Source of the DNA: Silene latifolia | Lineage: Eukaryota; Streptophyta; Magnoliopsida; Caryophyllales; Caryophyllaceae | NCBI RefSeq assembly: GCF_048544455.1 | Contig: NC_133538.1 | Coordinates: 45,089,969 to 45,153,968, forward strand | Direction: 5' to 3' | DNA length: 64,000 nt | Shown here: piece by piece, positions 1 through 11,258 of the stretch | Layout of the letters: every line of letters starts with the position of its first letter | Position numbering within the stretch: the stretch's first letter is position 1 | Notes under the pieces: model-generated | The model's input: only the letters and a program-made list of their open reading frames with translations | The model's database searches: none | What the model was told of the DNA's origin: nothing | Position numbers and translations under genes: made by a program

Positions 1-2622
1 GGGTTTGAGTTTTGGAGCAATGAAAAGGTAATCGGAGCACTAAAGAGTTAGATAGAAGTAATAAGGAGCTGAGCTATTAATGGTATTTTTGAGTATAACG
101 AGAAAAGAAGGATAAAAGTAAGTTGAGAAAAAGTTCACCGGAGTTATGTGACATAAAGTAAGGAATCGTCGAGATGTATGATACTATCAAGGGTAAGTAA
201 GTTAGTAGTTATACAGAAGTTTCAGGACAACATGATTAATCATGAGTTTCGAGGAATTAAGGGAGTACGAAGTTGGTGGAGTATTTGCACGATACGAGAT
301 TTTTGGTGGAGAATTAGATGATGATACAATTAAGGATAGTATTGGGAAGAATGTTGAGGTAATTTTGTTAATGGATTGGATGTTCGTTATTTGGGATGTC
401 AACCAAAGATAGGAAACAAATCGTGATGTTTAGAGATGAGTGTAAGAGGTTTGATGCCCGGACAGCGGTAGTGTTATGGTTTGTGACTAGTGGTTAAGGG
501 TAATGGTATATTAGAAAGGTAACAATTCTAAAGAGGTTGATTTTGCGAGACCAGTTGATAAGTACAGATTATGAAAGAGTATAAGATGTGGTTATATGAG
601 GCGGTTGTTAGTAGTTGAGTATTAATGGTGTGGCTACATTTGGCAGAGGGTGATGGATATGCGAAAGGGAGAATATGTTATGAGGTGTATACGAGTTAAG
701 CTCGGGCGACTGGTAACCTATGTTGAGTGGTAACTTACGTGATCAGGATTGACTAGTTGGTTGTGATTACGGGTCTATGATATGTGTAAATGTTTGGGTG
801 AGGTTCTGACCTCACAAGAAGTGGTATGGTGTGATAATTATAAAGTTGTTTTATGAATGTTCTGTAATATATATGTTGGACACGGTAATTTAATTGAATG
901 ATATACAAAACGGTAATAATTTGATTAATTGACATGGCTAGTTATAATTTTATGTGTATTAATAACACATGTGTATTCCGTGAAATGGTAGAGATGATGC
1001 TCATGAGATGCTTATCTGTGTATCCATATAATATGTTGCGTGGTGACTTAATAAAGTAGATTTGAGTAAGTTTTTCTTGTCCGAGAAGTTATCTTTGAGT
1101 CGGTGTTTATGGGATTGTGTGTGTTGTGATGTCTATCGATGTGGTTGTGGTGCCTCGGGTGGTGATCCGGGCACGATATTTAGTGTTGTGATGCGGGTAT
1201 TTTCGCACTACGGTGTGCCTGTTGGTGGCGGTGTTGTGATGCCGTCACCGGTTGTGGTGAGTCGGCGGGATGATTATGATACGAGTTTTGAAAGTGCATA
1301 CCATTATACATAGATTGTTGTTTTGTTTCTTTGTTGTTCTTTGTGAGTTTTGGTTGAACATATAGACAGTTGTCTTGCTTATTGATGTTTTCTTTACCAG
1401 GTTAAGTTAAGAATGAGGTAGAGTATGATATGCAATAGAGTTGAATATGTTTTCGTTGTTGTCATGGTATAGTGATGTTCTATTGATGGGATACGGTTGT
1501 GAGAGGTTGTTACAGTAATTTTGATCTTGTTCTAGATAAGGCTTTAGTAGACATGGTAATGGAAAATGATTCGTGGAACATGTGTTGTAATGATCTCAAG
1601 GCGGCGGGAGTTCATAATCTTTTGTTGGGACAGTGAGTGTAGGGTGTTGGGGGAATTAGTGTCATATTAAGTTATGTATGAGTTTTGCGGTAATGACGGA
1701 AAGAACTTGAGGGTCCTGAATGAGTGCACGTAACAAGTGTGGATCGTGAGTTATGCTTTTGATGACGGGAGTTTCATATAGTTTATATAGAGAGGTATGT
1801 CATGTTGCGGTAATGTGGAAAAGTTGAAGTTTTGGGTTAAGATAAAGATTTTGAGGTATAGGTTAGGTGGTGTGACGAGTGAATTGAAGTATGAGAATTG
1901 TTTAAGTAAGAGAGCCTTGGATACATGCATGGCGAGTGTTTAGAGTATAGGTGATTATCTATGACATGTGATGATGATGAGAATAATGAGAAGATATAAC
2001 TAAGGATATAGTATTAGTAGGTTACGAGGACGTAACATTTATCTTAAGAAGAGTAGGATGCGATAAAAGAGATTTTGATGGTTGTTCATATGGTAGTATA
2101 TTTGGAAGTAGAATGTTGGTGTAGCATAAGATATTGATTTGTATATGTTGTGGTTGATAGTGTTAAAAGGTCACGGACGTGCTTGTAGTAGTTTGATGTT
2201 AGGAATGCGAGAATACCTCGGTAGTGTTGACAGTTGGATGATGAGATTATGAGCGTGAGTAAACTTCGAGGACGAAGTTCCTTTTAAGGGTGGTAGAATG
2301 TAACATTCCGTTTGATGTCTATGAGTGTCTTGATTTTGGATTTGATAGTGGATGATATTATGGAGCTAGCAGCGTTAGAGGACGGTAGTTGGTTATGTAT
2401 GGAGTTAGTGTCGTGAGAGATATACATGTGGTGGATACGATATCGTGAGTCATGTTAGGGAAGTAAACATAGTTGGTGGAGTGGGTGTTAAAAGTTCATG
2501 TTTTCTGTTTGATCGAGTTCTTGAGTTCTTAGTTATGTTGTTGTGTCTTGGTCGAGTTAGTATGGTTGTTTTTATGTGTGGGTTGAACTTCGGGGACGAA
2601 GTTCTTTTTAAGGAGGGAAGAC
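1..2622 (+). mobile_element. Ty3/Gypsy fossil, 3' part of the internal region
   Basis: No long reading frame is present on either strand, so this is non-coding or heavily decayed. It is joined directly to the LTR at 2623. The last bases before the LTR (about 2585-2622) have the plant chromovirus form: an acidic tail reading NFGDEVLFKEGRL, a purine-rich tract, then TGTAA. That tail and junction are what I use to call Ty3/Gypsy, probably Tekay-like. Base use is odd: the plus strand is strongly G-rich and C-poor throughout. The 5' part of the element lies outside the window. No reverse transcriptase or integrase motif was recognised. It is clearly broken. The family call is an inference from the tail. 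Confidence 0.6.
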
Positions 2623-3959
2623 TGTAATACTCCGTATTTATAAGTCTTTAGGTACTCTATCGAGTAGCCCTTACTCTGTCGAGTATGGGCAAGTTGCGGA
2701 ATAAAATAGTTTCGACTGTTGGGTACTCGATCGAGTAGTCAGGGGCACTCGATCGAGTAAGGGGTACTCGATCGAGTACCTTGGGTACTCGATCGAGTGT
2801 CCGGTTTTACTGGGAGTTTTCTCGGGTTTTGTTAATTACGCGATTAAGGTATTTAAACATATTCGTCATTGTTTTAAATCACTTTTTACAAAACCTAAAA
2901 CTGTTTTAAGAGAGAAAGCAACTAGTTCTTCTTCCTAATCGCGTTCTTGACAATTCCGAGTTCGACGGTCGGTTCGTATCGTAGTTCGTGTCGTTGGATT
3001 CCTTGCGTCGAGGGTAAGCTTTTAATATAATTTCTATAATGTTTTGTTAAGATTGATGAAACCCTAATTTAGGAATTGGGGTTTTTATGAGTAGTATTTG
3101 AATGGTAGCATCTATGTGTTGTATGATAGGAGGAGAATTCGTAGAGGAGCCGTTTGATACAAACACAGATACCGTCTGCGTGTTGTGCTTTCCAGGTAGG
3201 ATTTCCTACTCGGTATTAGTCCCATAATGGGATATTGGTGATGTCTTTGTAGTTAGTTGTTTGATATGATGATTGTGATTGTGATTGTGATTGTGGTTGT
3301 GTTTGTTGATGGTTCTCGAGATGCGTTCTCGGCTGAGTGGGGTCACTTGCAGGAGTGATCTCACGCCCTAGTTTCGCCCTTCGTGGAACCCGCCACGAAA
3401 GGGGATGTGCACATTAATGGACAGGGTTATCGCTCGTGTGATGAGCGGGGCTTAGGTGGGAACGGCTGCGGTCCCCCATCGCGAGGGCTAGTCCAAAGGA
3501 CAGTCAATATTGAGATGATGGGAATTGGTTGGTGGTGTGTGTATGTGTGTGTGACAGTTCAGCTGTCTGTTTATCTTATTGTTGATGTATATTGAGTTGT
3601 GTGATTAGTACTGACCCCGTTTAAATGTTTTAAAAACTGTGGTGATCCATTCGGGGTGGTGGCGATTTGCTTAGCGGTATATCTTGGATACGCGTGGAAT
3701 CTAGTCTGGGATGGAGTCATCACATATCAGAGTCTTAGTCTTCCGCTGTGTTTGTTAGGACAGTTCCTTTCAGTTGGTTTATAGTTTGAGAACAGTTGTA
3801 TTTTGCTTACAGTTGGTTTTGTAATGTAATCACTTAAACTTATTTAATAAAGTATGTTTCTTCATTGTCTTATGATTATCATGGCTCGGGTAACCGAGAT
3901 GGTGGCATCCTTATACCTGAGTGGTCCTGGTAAGGCACTTGGAGTATGGGGGTGTTACA
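2623..3959 (+). repeat. 3' LTR of the Ty3/Gypsy fossil
   Basis: A 1337-bp segment begins TGTAATACTCCG right after a purine-rich tract and ends GGTGTTACA, giving the inverted TGTAA...TTACA ends expected of an LTR. The partner LTR is outside the window, so target duplication and age cannot be read. The short reading frame inside it (3383-3595) looks like chance. Confidence 0.75.
2650..2806. repeat. Array of palindromic TACTCGATCGAGTA motifs inside the LTR
   Basis: Near the LTR start, four clean or one-off copies of the 14-bp palindrome TACTCGATCGAGTA lie within about 90 bp, separated by short GC-rich spacers. Two more degenerate copies precede them. Each copy is its own reverse complement, so the array could form cruciforms or bind a dimeric protein. 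The placement in the U3 side of the LTR would suit a promoter or enhancer role, but that is inference. Confidence 0.8.
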
Positions 3960-4572
3960 ATAAGTTAGTGGAAACTTGATCCTTATAACATTCTAAGTTT
4001 GTGTGTAGAGTTTAGGACGGAGTAGTCTTCAACTCTTTGGCAACCGGAGTAGGTTGCGAGTTGGCTTGTTCTAGAACGGAGTAGTTCTTGAAATTGTGTC
4101 ACAACCGGAGTAGGTTGTTGTCTTTTTATTGTATGGGTTTTTAGTAGTCGGAGTAGGTCACTAAAATTTATCAATAAAAAGTAGATTGGACGTAGGCACT
4201 TGAGTTCTTGCCGAACCAATTCAAAAATGTCGTGTTTGATTTTCTTTGTTTTATTCCGCTGCTCTTTATTTCGTTTGCCTTGCTTTGCTTAACTTTCGAA
4301 GTAACAATTCCGCATACTGTCACATTTGGTCTGCAGTCTGTACTCCATAAACTGAGACAAATAGCTACAGTCAGAACAATTGTTACTTTCATACTTCAGC
4401 AAACATTCATTTTAATACTCGTTTAATCTCTCTATATTATTCGAAGTATTCTCATATCTCTTTTCATCCTACAACTCACTTTAAATTAATAAAGTTGAAG
4501 TTAAATTTTTTTTAAAATAGTACCTAATTCACCCCCTCCCCCTCTTAGGTACTTGAATCCATAAACTCAACA
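3960..4572 (+). mobile_element. Degenerate Copia-type LTR or leader scrap
   Basis: No gene. The stretch has the wording of a plant Copia LTR end: a short GGACGTAGGC block, then CCGAACCA, a T-rich run, and finally a TTCACCCCCTCCCC block just before the Copia element that follows. It also holds three imperfect CCGGAGTAGGT-type repeats at about 4030-4160. I infer the remains of a SIRE-like Copia LTR or leader. No boundaries or target duplication were found, so this could also be unrelated spacer. Confidence 0.35.
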
Positions 4573-4793
4573 TCTACTGCATCAAAAGAACGTTTAACAT
4601 TCTACAACAAAATATTTTCTATATTACGTCTCTGATTTGTGTTCCAAAAATCAGAGGGCACCGTCTTATCTCTGTAGAAAGATCGATTATACCCAGGCAC
4701 TGTTAAATGTCGAATTATTCTATTAGGAAAGCGTAGTCGATTCGGTGCGGTTTTATTGTCAATTCCTTTTTCGTATATACTCAAAGTCTAACA
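4573..4793 (+). repeat. 5' LTR remnant of the Copia element
   Basis: These 221 bases match 9693-9913 almost base for base and end in the same TCTAACA. The first 330 or so bases of the LTR are missing and are replaced by the unrelated stretch before 4573. Confidence 0.88.
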
Positions 4794-4824
4794 ATCTAAT
4801 AGAATAATTCCGAAATCTGTCAAG

Positions 4825-7800
4825 ATGACGAATGGAAAGAAGATGACAATGAAAGTTAAAAAATTGGAAAAGTTTGAAGATGTTGATTTCAGAAGATGGC
4901 AGAAGAAGATGCACTTCTTATTGACGACTCTGAAAGTGGTATATGTTTTAAGTACTCCCTGCCTTGAAGTGGATGAAAACAGTACCGTGGAAGAGTTAAG
5001 GAAGAGGAGCAAATGGGATAATGATGATTATATTTGTCGAGGACACATTCTGAATGGTATGTCTGATTCCCTCTTTGATATTTATCAGAATTTAGAAAGC
5101 GCAAAAGAATTGTGGGATCAGTTGGAGTCTAAATACATTGATGAAGATGCATCCAGTAAAAAGTTTCTGGTTGGAAACTTTATGAATTATAAGATGTGTG
5201 ATGCTAGACCTGTTATGGAACAATTCAATGAACTGTTGCGCATATTGGGGCAATTCACTCAACACAATATGGAAATGCCTGAATCCATTTCTGTTTCTAG
5301 TATAATTGACAAACTTCCACCACAATGGAAGGAATTTAAACACACACTCAAACATAAGAAAGAGGATATGTCTCTTGTCGAACTTGGTAAAAGTCTGCGC
5401 ATAGAAGAGTCAATAAGGGCTCAGGAATCTGGAAAAACCAAAGATACTGGAAAGACTATGTCCATCAATATGATGGAACTTGGTGAAGGTTCCAACTATG
5501 ACAGGAAAGGAAAGAAACGTCCACACCCTAGTGACGACAAACCCAATAATCCGGATAAAAAGTCAAAAACGGGATGTTGGATTTGTGGCAAAATGGGTCA
5601 TCTGAAAAGACACTGTAAACTTGCAAAGAAAGGAGCAGGAAAAGGAAAAATGAAAGTTGGACAAGGGTCTAAAGACCAAGGTCCTCCAAAATAGCAAGGT
5701 AATAATCTTGTTTGTGATTTTAATTTGAATGAAAATTATATATCATGGATTCCTGAAGCATGTTTCATGCAGGATGATGACTTATCATGGTGGATTGACT
5801 CGGGAGCCACCAAACACGTTTGCAAAGATTGTGGATGGTTCACCAAGTATGTGCCCGCTCAAGATGGGTCCATAATCTACATGGGGAACGAGTCAACTGC
5901 ACAATATCTAGGAAGTGGCGATGTTATATTATTACTTAGTTCGGGAAAATCAGTGTGTTTAAAGAATGTTTTACATGTTCCTAGTGTTCGTAAGAATCTA
6001 GTTTCTAGTGGTCAATTATCTAGATGTGGTTATAAACAAGTGATCGAATCCGATCGTTATATATTATCTAAGTCTGGTATGTTTATTGGTTTCGGATATT
6101 TATGTAATGGCATGTTTATGCTAAACCTTAATAATGCTGATATAATTAGCATGAATAAAGTTAATAATATTATGGTTTGTTCCGAAATTGATTTATCTTC
6201 ATTGTGGCGTGCTCGTTTGGGACATGTTCATTATAAACGAATGGTTTTAATGTCTAAAAATGATTTTATTCCGCCATTTGATATAAATACAAGGAAATGT
6301 AATTTTTGTATGTTAAACAAAATAACAAGGCAGCCCTTTTCGGGAGTAAAGCGTCTATGTTATTAGAATTAATTCATAGCGACTTGTGTGACTATCATTC
6401 TACTCCATCTTTAGGAAATAAAAGATATGTAGTAACCTTTATTGATGATTGTACTCGTTTTTGCTATTTATTCTTGTTGCATACAAAAGATTAGGCAATG
6501 AGTAAGTTCATTCTTTTTAAGAACGAAGTAGAGTTACAACAGTCTTCTTTAATTAAGAAGATGAGGACGGATAGGGGAGGAGAATACTATGATCCTACCT
6601 ATTTCGGTTCATGTGGCATAATACATAAAAGAACCGCTCCTTATACACCACAACAAAATGGTATAGCGGAACGGAAAAACAGAACTCTTAAAGAAATGGT
6701 TAATACCATGTTATCTTACTCAGGTTTAAGTGAGGGATTTTGGGGAGAAGCCATGTTAACGGCTTGCTATTTACTAAATAGGGTCCCAAATAAACAAAAC
6801 AAAGTTACCTCTTATGAATTATGGTATAGAAAGAAACCAAACTTGAATTACCTTCGAGTTTGGGGATGTCGGGCTATCGTTAGACTACCCGATCCCAAGA
6901 TTAAAACATTGGGAGAAAGAGGCAGTGACTGCATTTTTATTGGATATGCTATGCATTCCAAGGCTTATCGATTCTATGTAATAGAACCAAATGATGCAGT
7001 GTCGGTACATACCGTAATAGAATCTAGAGATGCCATCTTTGATGAAACACGTTTTTCATCTATACCAAGACCAAGTATGATAACTCCAACTAATGTTGGA
7101 GTATAAGGTAACGAAATTGTTGAACCTAATCAGGTTGTAGAACCTCAAAATAAAACACCTGAACTCCGTAGAGGTAAAAGAATCAGGAAAAAGAAATCTT
7201 TTGGACCCGATTTCCAAACATATTTGGTTGAGGGTTCAAGGGATGAAGTAGGATTACAATATTCTTATTGTTATAATATTGATGAGGATCCTAGAACTTT
7301 TATTGAGGCTATGAAGTCTCATGATGTTTCCTTTTGGAAAAAAGCCATAAATGATGAAATAGATTCAATTTTGGGGAATAACACTTGGGATTTAACTGAT
7401 CTCCCTCGTGGCTGCAAACCCTTGGGTTGCAAATGGATTTTCAAAAGGAAAATGAATGTGGATGGTACAATCGACAAGTATAAAGCTCGATTAGTCATTC
7501 AAGGATTTACGCAAAAAGAAGGCATTGATTATTTTGACACCTATGCACCTGTGGCTCATATCTCTACTATTAGGTTGTTAATTGCCTTAGCTGCCATTAA
7601 CAATTTAGTGATCCATCAAATGGATGTCAAGACGGCATTCTTGAATGGTGATTTAGAAGAATAAATTTACATGAAACAACCGGAAGGTTTCGTTATGCCA
7701 GGTAATGAACATAAGGTGTGTAAGCTAGTAAAATCATTGTATGGACTTAAACAAGCTCCTAAGCAATGGCATCATAAATTTGATGAGACGGTTTTGTCTA

Positions 7801-8828
7801 ATGGTTTTAAATTAAATCAGTCAGACAAATGTGTGTATAGCAAGTTCGATGATGCTGGCAATGGCGTAATCATATGTCTATACGTTGATGACATGCTAAT
7901 TTTTGGTACAAACCAAAGTCATGTTGATCTTTGTAAAGTTTTTCTATCATCTAACTTTGCAATGAAAGACATGGGAGAAGCTGATGTGATTCTTGGAATC
8001 AAAATCAAACGTAGTGACAAGGGGATTTCTTTAACACAATCTCATTATATTGAGAAAGTATTAAAGAAATTTAATTGTGAAAATAGTATTTCAGCTACAA
8101 CTCCCTTGGATTCTAGCTTGAAACTTGTACCTAATTCAGGTGAACCTATTTCACAACTCGAATATTCTCGAGTGATTGGATGTCTAATGTATGCCATGAC
8201 TTGCACTAGACCAGATATAGCTCTTGCGGTGGGCAAGCTAAGTCGATACACGAAGAATCCTAGTACTCTTCACTGGCAAGCAATTAATCGTGTATTGAGG
8301 TATCTAAAAGCTACCAAGAACTATGGACTAACATATGTGGGTTATCCTTCGGTACTAGAAAGTTACTCAGATGCTAGTTGGATAAACAATGTTGAAGATC
8401 ACTCTTCAACAAGTGGTTGGGTATTTTTGCTTGGAGGAGGTGCTATTTCATGGGCATCAAAGAAGCAAACATGTATTTCTAGCTCAACCATGGAATCAGA
8501 ATTTATTGCCTTGGCAGCAGCCGGAAAAGAGGCAGAATGGCTAAGGAATTTGATTTACGAAATTCCATTATGGCCAAAACCAATATCACCCATAGCTATA
8601 CATTGTGATAGTGCTGCTACATTGGCTAAAGCTTATAGTCAAATATACAATGGCAAATCAAGACACTTGGGTGTTAGACATAGCTCGGTACGTGAACTGA
8701 TAACTGATGGTGTTATTTCAGTTATATTCGTGAGATCTCAACGAAACTTAGCTGATCATTTGACCAAAGCATTAGCTAAGGACTTGGTTATTAAGTCAGT
8801 TGACGGGATGGGTCTAAAACTCGTATAA
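4825..8828 (+). pseudogene. Copia gag-pol coding region (fossil)
   Basis: Gag occupies roughly the first 870 bases and ends in a CCHC zinc knuckle (CWICGKMGHLKRHC). A protease with WIDSGATKHV follows. Integrase begins with an HHCC-type finger (LGHVHYKRM, then CNFCMLNK) and has the DRGGEY and PQQNGIAERKNR blocks. Reverse transcriptase has the YVDDM active site, and RNase H follows with SDASW and the SSSTMESEF block. The order PR-INT-RT-RH is diagnostic of Ty1/Copia. The region is broken in several places and cannot encode a working polyprotein as it stands. The final frame ends just ahead of the 3' untranslated part. Confidence 0.93.
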
Positions 8829-9362
8829 GATCCTTGGCGATAGGATACCCAATTCCCCTCTAATACAATGTTAGAGGCTGAATTCAATGTGGAAGGCCTA
8901 TTGTTAAAGGATTGAAGCACACAATAATTATGTCCCGAGGTGTGTGCTTAGACTTGCATGTTGTAAGGTTGAAGTTTATCTTCTTAATTGACCTTTTGAA
9001 AAAGTGTGTTTGCAGGGACACGATGAAAATAATCAACCTATATGAACATGAAGTTCAGCCGCTTCACTGGAGATTGAGTTTGGCTCCTCAAATGTCCATG
9101 AATAGATAAGGGACACTAGGGTTGTAATTAAGTGTCGGTTTATGTAATTTTAGAAATAAATTTGTTTATGTGTGAGTTATCTTCATGTATTCAAAATGGG
9201 TAGCAAGGGTTCAATGCTTAGTCACACCCCGATACTCGAATATTTGGAATGTGTAATTTCACTAAGTGAAAATTCAATCTTCGTGACATTTTCATTTATG
9301 CATAAATTGGTATGTTTGTTAGCTAATTTCAAATCTTGAATTACGCTTAAATGGGGGAGGAA
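8829..9362 (+). other. Copia 3' untranslated part and purine tract
   Basis: This stretch between the RNase H end and the 3' LTR shows no gene. It finishes in a purine-rich run (AAATGGGGGAGGAA) directly against the LTR start TGTTGGTG, which is the expected plus-strand primer position. Confidence 0.75.
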
Positions 9363-9913
9363 TGTTGGTGATTTAAGAGTAATTACCGATTCATTTGGCG
9401 TAATTAAGATCGGTTCACTGATGGTTAATTTCTAAATAATATAATACGAGTTTGGGAAGTACGGAGTGTACGCTCGTATAATTATTTACGGGATTGCGGA
9501 ATAGTTTTCGTTCGAATAACTATGACAGGGGTCTCGCTGCCCGGTCAGCGAGTCTAGGTCCAGGGGCGAAGCGCCCTGGTTTAGGGGTTCGGGGACGCTT
9601 CACAAATGCATCCCCCTGTTTCCCTGACACCCTATCCTTTTTATATAAATAGATAAAGGATGAGAAGAAAAGTTATAGAAAAATAATAATCTTCTACTGC
9701 ATCAAAAGAACGTTTAACATTCTACAACAAAATATTTCCTATATTACGTCTCTGATTTTTGTGCCAAAAATCAGAGGGCACCGTCTTATCTCAGTAGAAA
9801 GTTCGATTATACCCAGGCACTGTTAAGGGTCGAATTATTCTATTAGGAAAGCGGAGTCGATTCGGTGCGGTTTTATTGTCAATTCCTTTTTCGTATATAC
9901 TCAAAGTCTAACA
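9363..9913 (+). repeat. 3' LTR of the Copia element
   Basis: 551 bp, starting TGTTGG and ending CTAACA, preceded by the purine tract. The last 221 bp match the 5' remnant. A TATA-like TTTTTATATAAATAG block at about 9638-9652 is a plausible LTR promoter element. Confidence 0.88.
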
Positions 9914-10113
9914 CTCACAAACACCCTTTATAATTACAATATTCTCAAATGAACAATCAGCTAGATGCTGCATTAACTCAATCTCTTTTATTATGTCCTC
10001 CACATCCTCGGACGACAGTGAGGTGGCTTTATGTGTCGATTTACAAGCATACTTGATCCCAGTGTCGATCTCAGTACACATATAAGTTGTCCGTAGTTCG
10101 TCTCGTCCCAATT
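9914..10113 (-). pseudogene. Calcium-dependent protein kinase fragment, N-lobe of the kinase domain
   Basis: On the minus strand this reads GRDELRTTYMCTEIDTGIKY, then ACKS, then SSEDVEDIIKEIELMQHLA and VIIKGVCE. That is the start of a plant CDPK kinase domain (compare [47 protein letters not shown] from memory). The ATP-binding lysine in ACKS is present. The glycine-rich loop is damaged: the family's GxGxxG is GRDELR here, so the protein would be unlikely to bind ATP normally. The downstream end is cut by the Copia LTR at 9913. The upstream end is the 5-bp duplication CAATT of the Ty3 insertion, beyond which the same frame continues at 24622-24699. No C-lobe or EF-hands were found. Confidence 0.82.
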
Positions 10114-10533
10114 TGTCATGGTCCGGTACTTTTGCCGGATCGTGGCGCGCACCCTTCCCCGGCTCAAGGCAAGATACAAGCGACAAGGATCTTCGTACTA
10201 GTGAAGGATCGCTCACTAGCACGATACTCGGGTCACGGCAACAGTCGACAGGATTGCAATGAAAGCATCAAGCACTAGTGTTTGTCAAGCACTAGACATT
10301 CGTAATCGGTCTTGGGTGTGTGAGTCTGGATCCTAGTGTCGATCACACAAACATGGCTTGTTAGAAAAGTGAAGGCAAAGAGTCGTTCACAACAACGCAA
10401 CAACAAGCAACACGAAGGCACAAGGTAGGAAGAATATTTTCATTCACTAGTACTCCCTAAAGAGGGAAATTTGATATTTACATCCTGGTAGCAGGAAACA
10501 TTGAAAGTGTAGAATAGCGATATACCTATTTAT
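10114..10533 (-). repeat. 3' LTR of the gag-protease Ty3 element, first part (split by CACTA)
   Basis: It matches 24083-24500 closely, including the TCCGGTACTTTTGCCGGA inverted motif near its end. The LTR stops at 10533 where the CACTA begins and resumes at 21551 (TAT duplicated). Confidence 0.9.
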
Positions 10534-10556
10534 CACTACTACAGATACAATCTATA

Positions 10557-10998
10557 ACAACGGGTAAAAACCGTTGTAAAAACAAAAAGCGGACGTTGTT
10601 AAAGCGGCCGTTGTAAAAGGTATTTACAACGATTAGGTTATTTACTAAAACCGTTGTCGAAAGTATTCACCACGATTAAAAGCCGTTGTTGTTGCGAGTA
10701 AGTCGTTGTGGAAAGTGTTTCAAAAATTTGGTGGGAATAATTTAACAACGGTTATCATATAAATAACCGTTGTTGTATTTTTCCCACCAAAATTGTGAAG
10801 ACTTTTAACAACGGGTATACGCTAAATAATCGTTGTTGAAAGAGGTAGTAACAACGGTTCTTCGTTTAAAGCCTGTTGTTGAATATTATACGCGGGTATT
10901 TGTGAAAGGTATTTACAACGGTTCTTATTTTAAAACCTGTTGTTGAATATTTTGGCGGGTATTTGTGAAAGGTATTTACAACGGTTTTTGTTTTAGTA
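10557..10998. repeat. Left subterminal repeat array of the CACTA
   Basis: About a dozen ACAACGG or CCGTTGT units in alternating orientation, many paired as short inverted repeats. Arrays like this are the usual binding sites of the small CACTA DNA-binding protein. The unit here is the same as in the array at 60140-60370. Confidence 0.88.
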
Positions 10999-11258
10999 AC
11001 CGTTTTTATTACGAACTCCTAATTTTTATAAAAGTTAAATTTGTTTCATGCCATTCAAAAACCTGCATATATCAGCAACACCATATATCAGCACCAACAT
11101 AAATCACAGCTGTGTTCATCAGCACTCAATAGATTCAATTCAACCACAACAGCAGCATCATATATACTTACAAGGAGTTAACTTTACATGAACTAAGATC
11201 ATTCCCTAACTTCAACAAAAAATTTACTAAGCTGATCTAAGCTCTGAGTATCATGCAT
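10999..11258 (-). other. 3' untranslated part of the CACTA Ulp1-type gene
   Basis: AT-rich stretch between the subterminal array and the last exon. It contains CAGCA-rich simple sequence and no gene. Confidence 0.45.

Larger units (their letters stand above)
4573..9913 (+). mobile_element. Ty1/Copia fossil, Tork (TNT1-like) type, truncated 5' LTR
   Basis: A nearly full-length Copia element on the plus strand. Its parts in order are a short 5' LTR remnant, gag, protease, integrase, reverse transcriptase, RNase H, a purine tract and a full 3' LTR of 551 bp. Only about 220 bp of the 5' LTR survive. Where both LTRs exist I count about 8 differences in 220 bp, so the insertion is probably one to a few million years old (hand count, rate assumed). 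No classical primer site was recognised after the 5' LTR and no target duplication can be read because the left end is lost. It is broken, with roughly five breaks in the coding part. It interrupts the kinase fragment that follows at 9914. Confidence 0.92.

Noticed and set aside
1062-1313. Cys/Gly/Val-rich frame of 83 residues
   Set aside because: Its composition simply reflects G/T-rich DNA. No domain and no start context.
3383-3595. Frame inside the LTR
   Set aside because: Short, no domain, within an LTR.
9908-10222. Reading frame of 104 residues as an intact kinase gene
   Set aside because: Its first 36 or so residues are translated LTR sequence. Only the part from GRDELR onward is kinase, and it stops at the Copia LTR.
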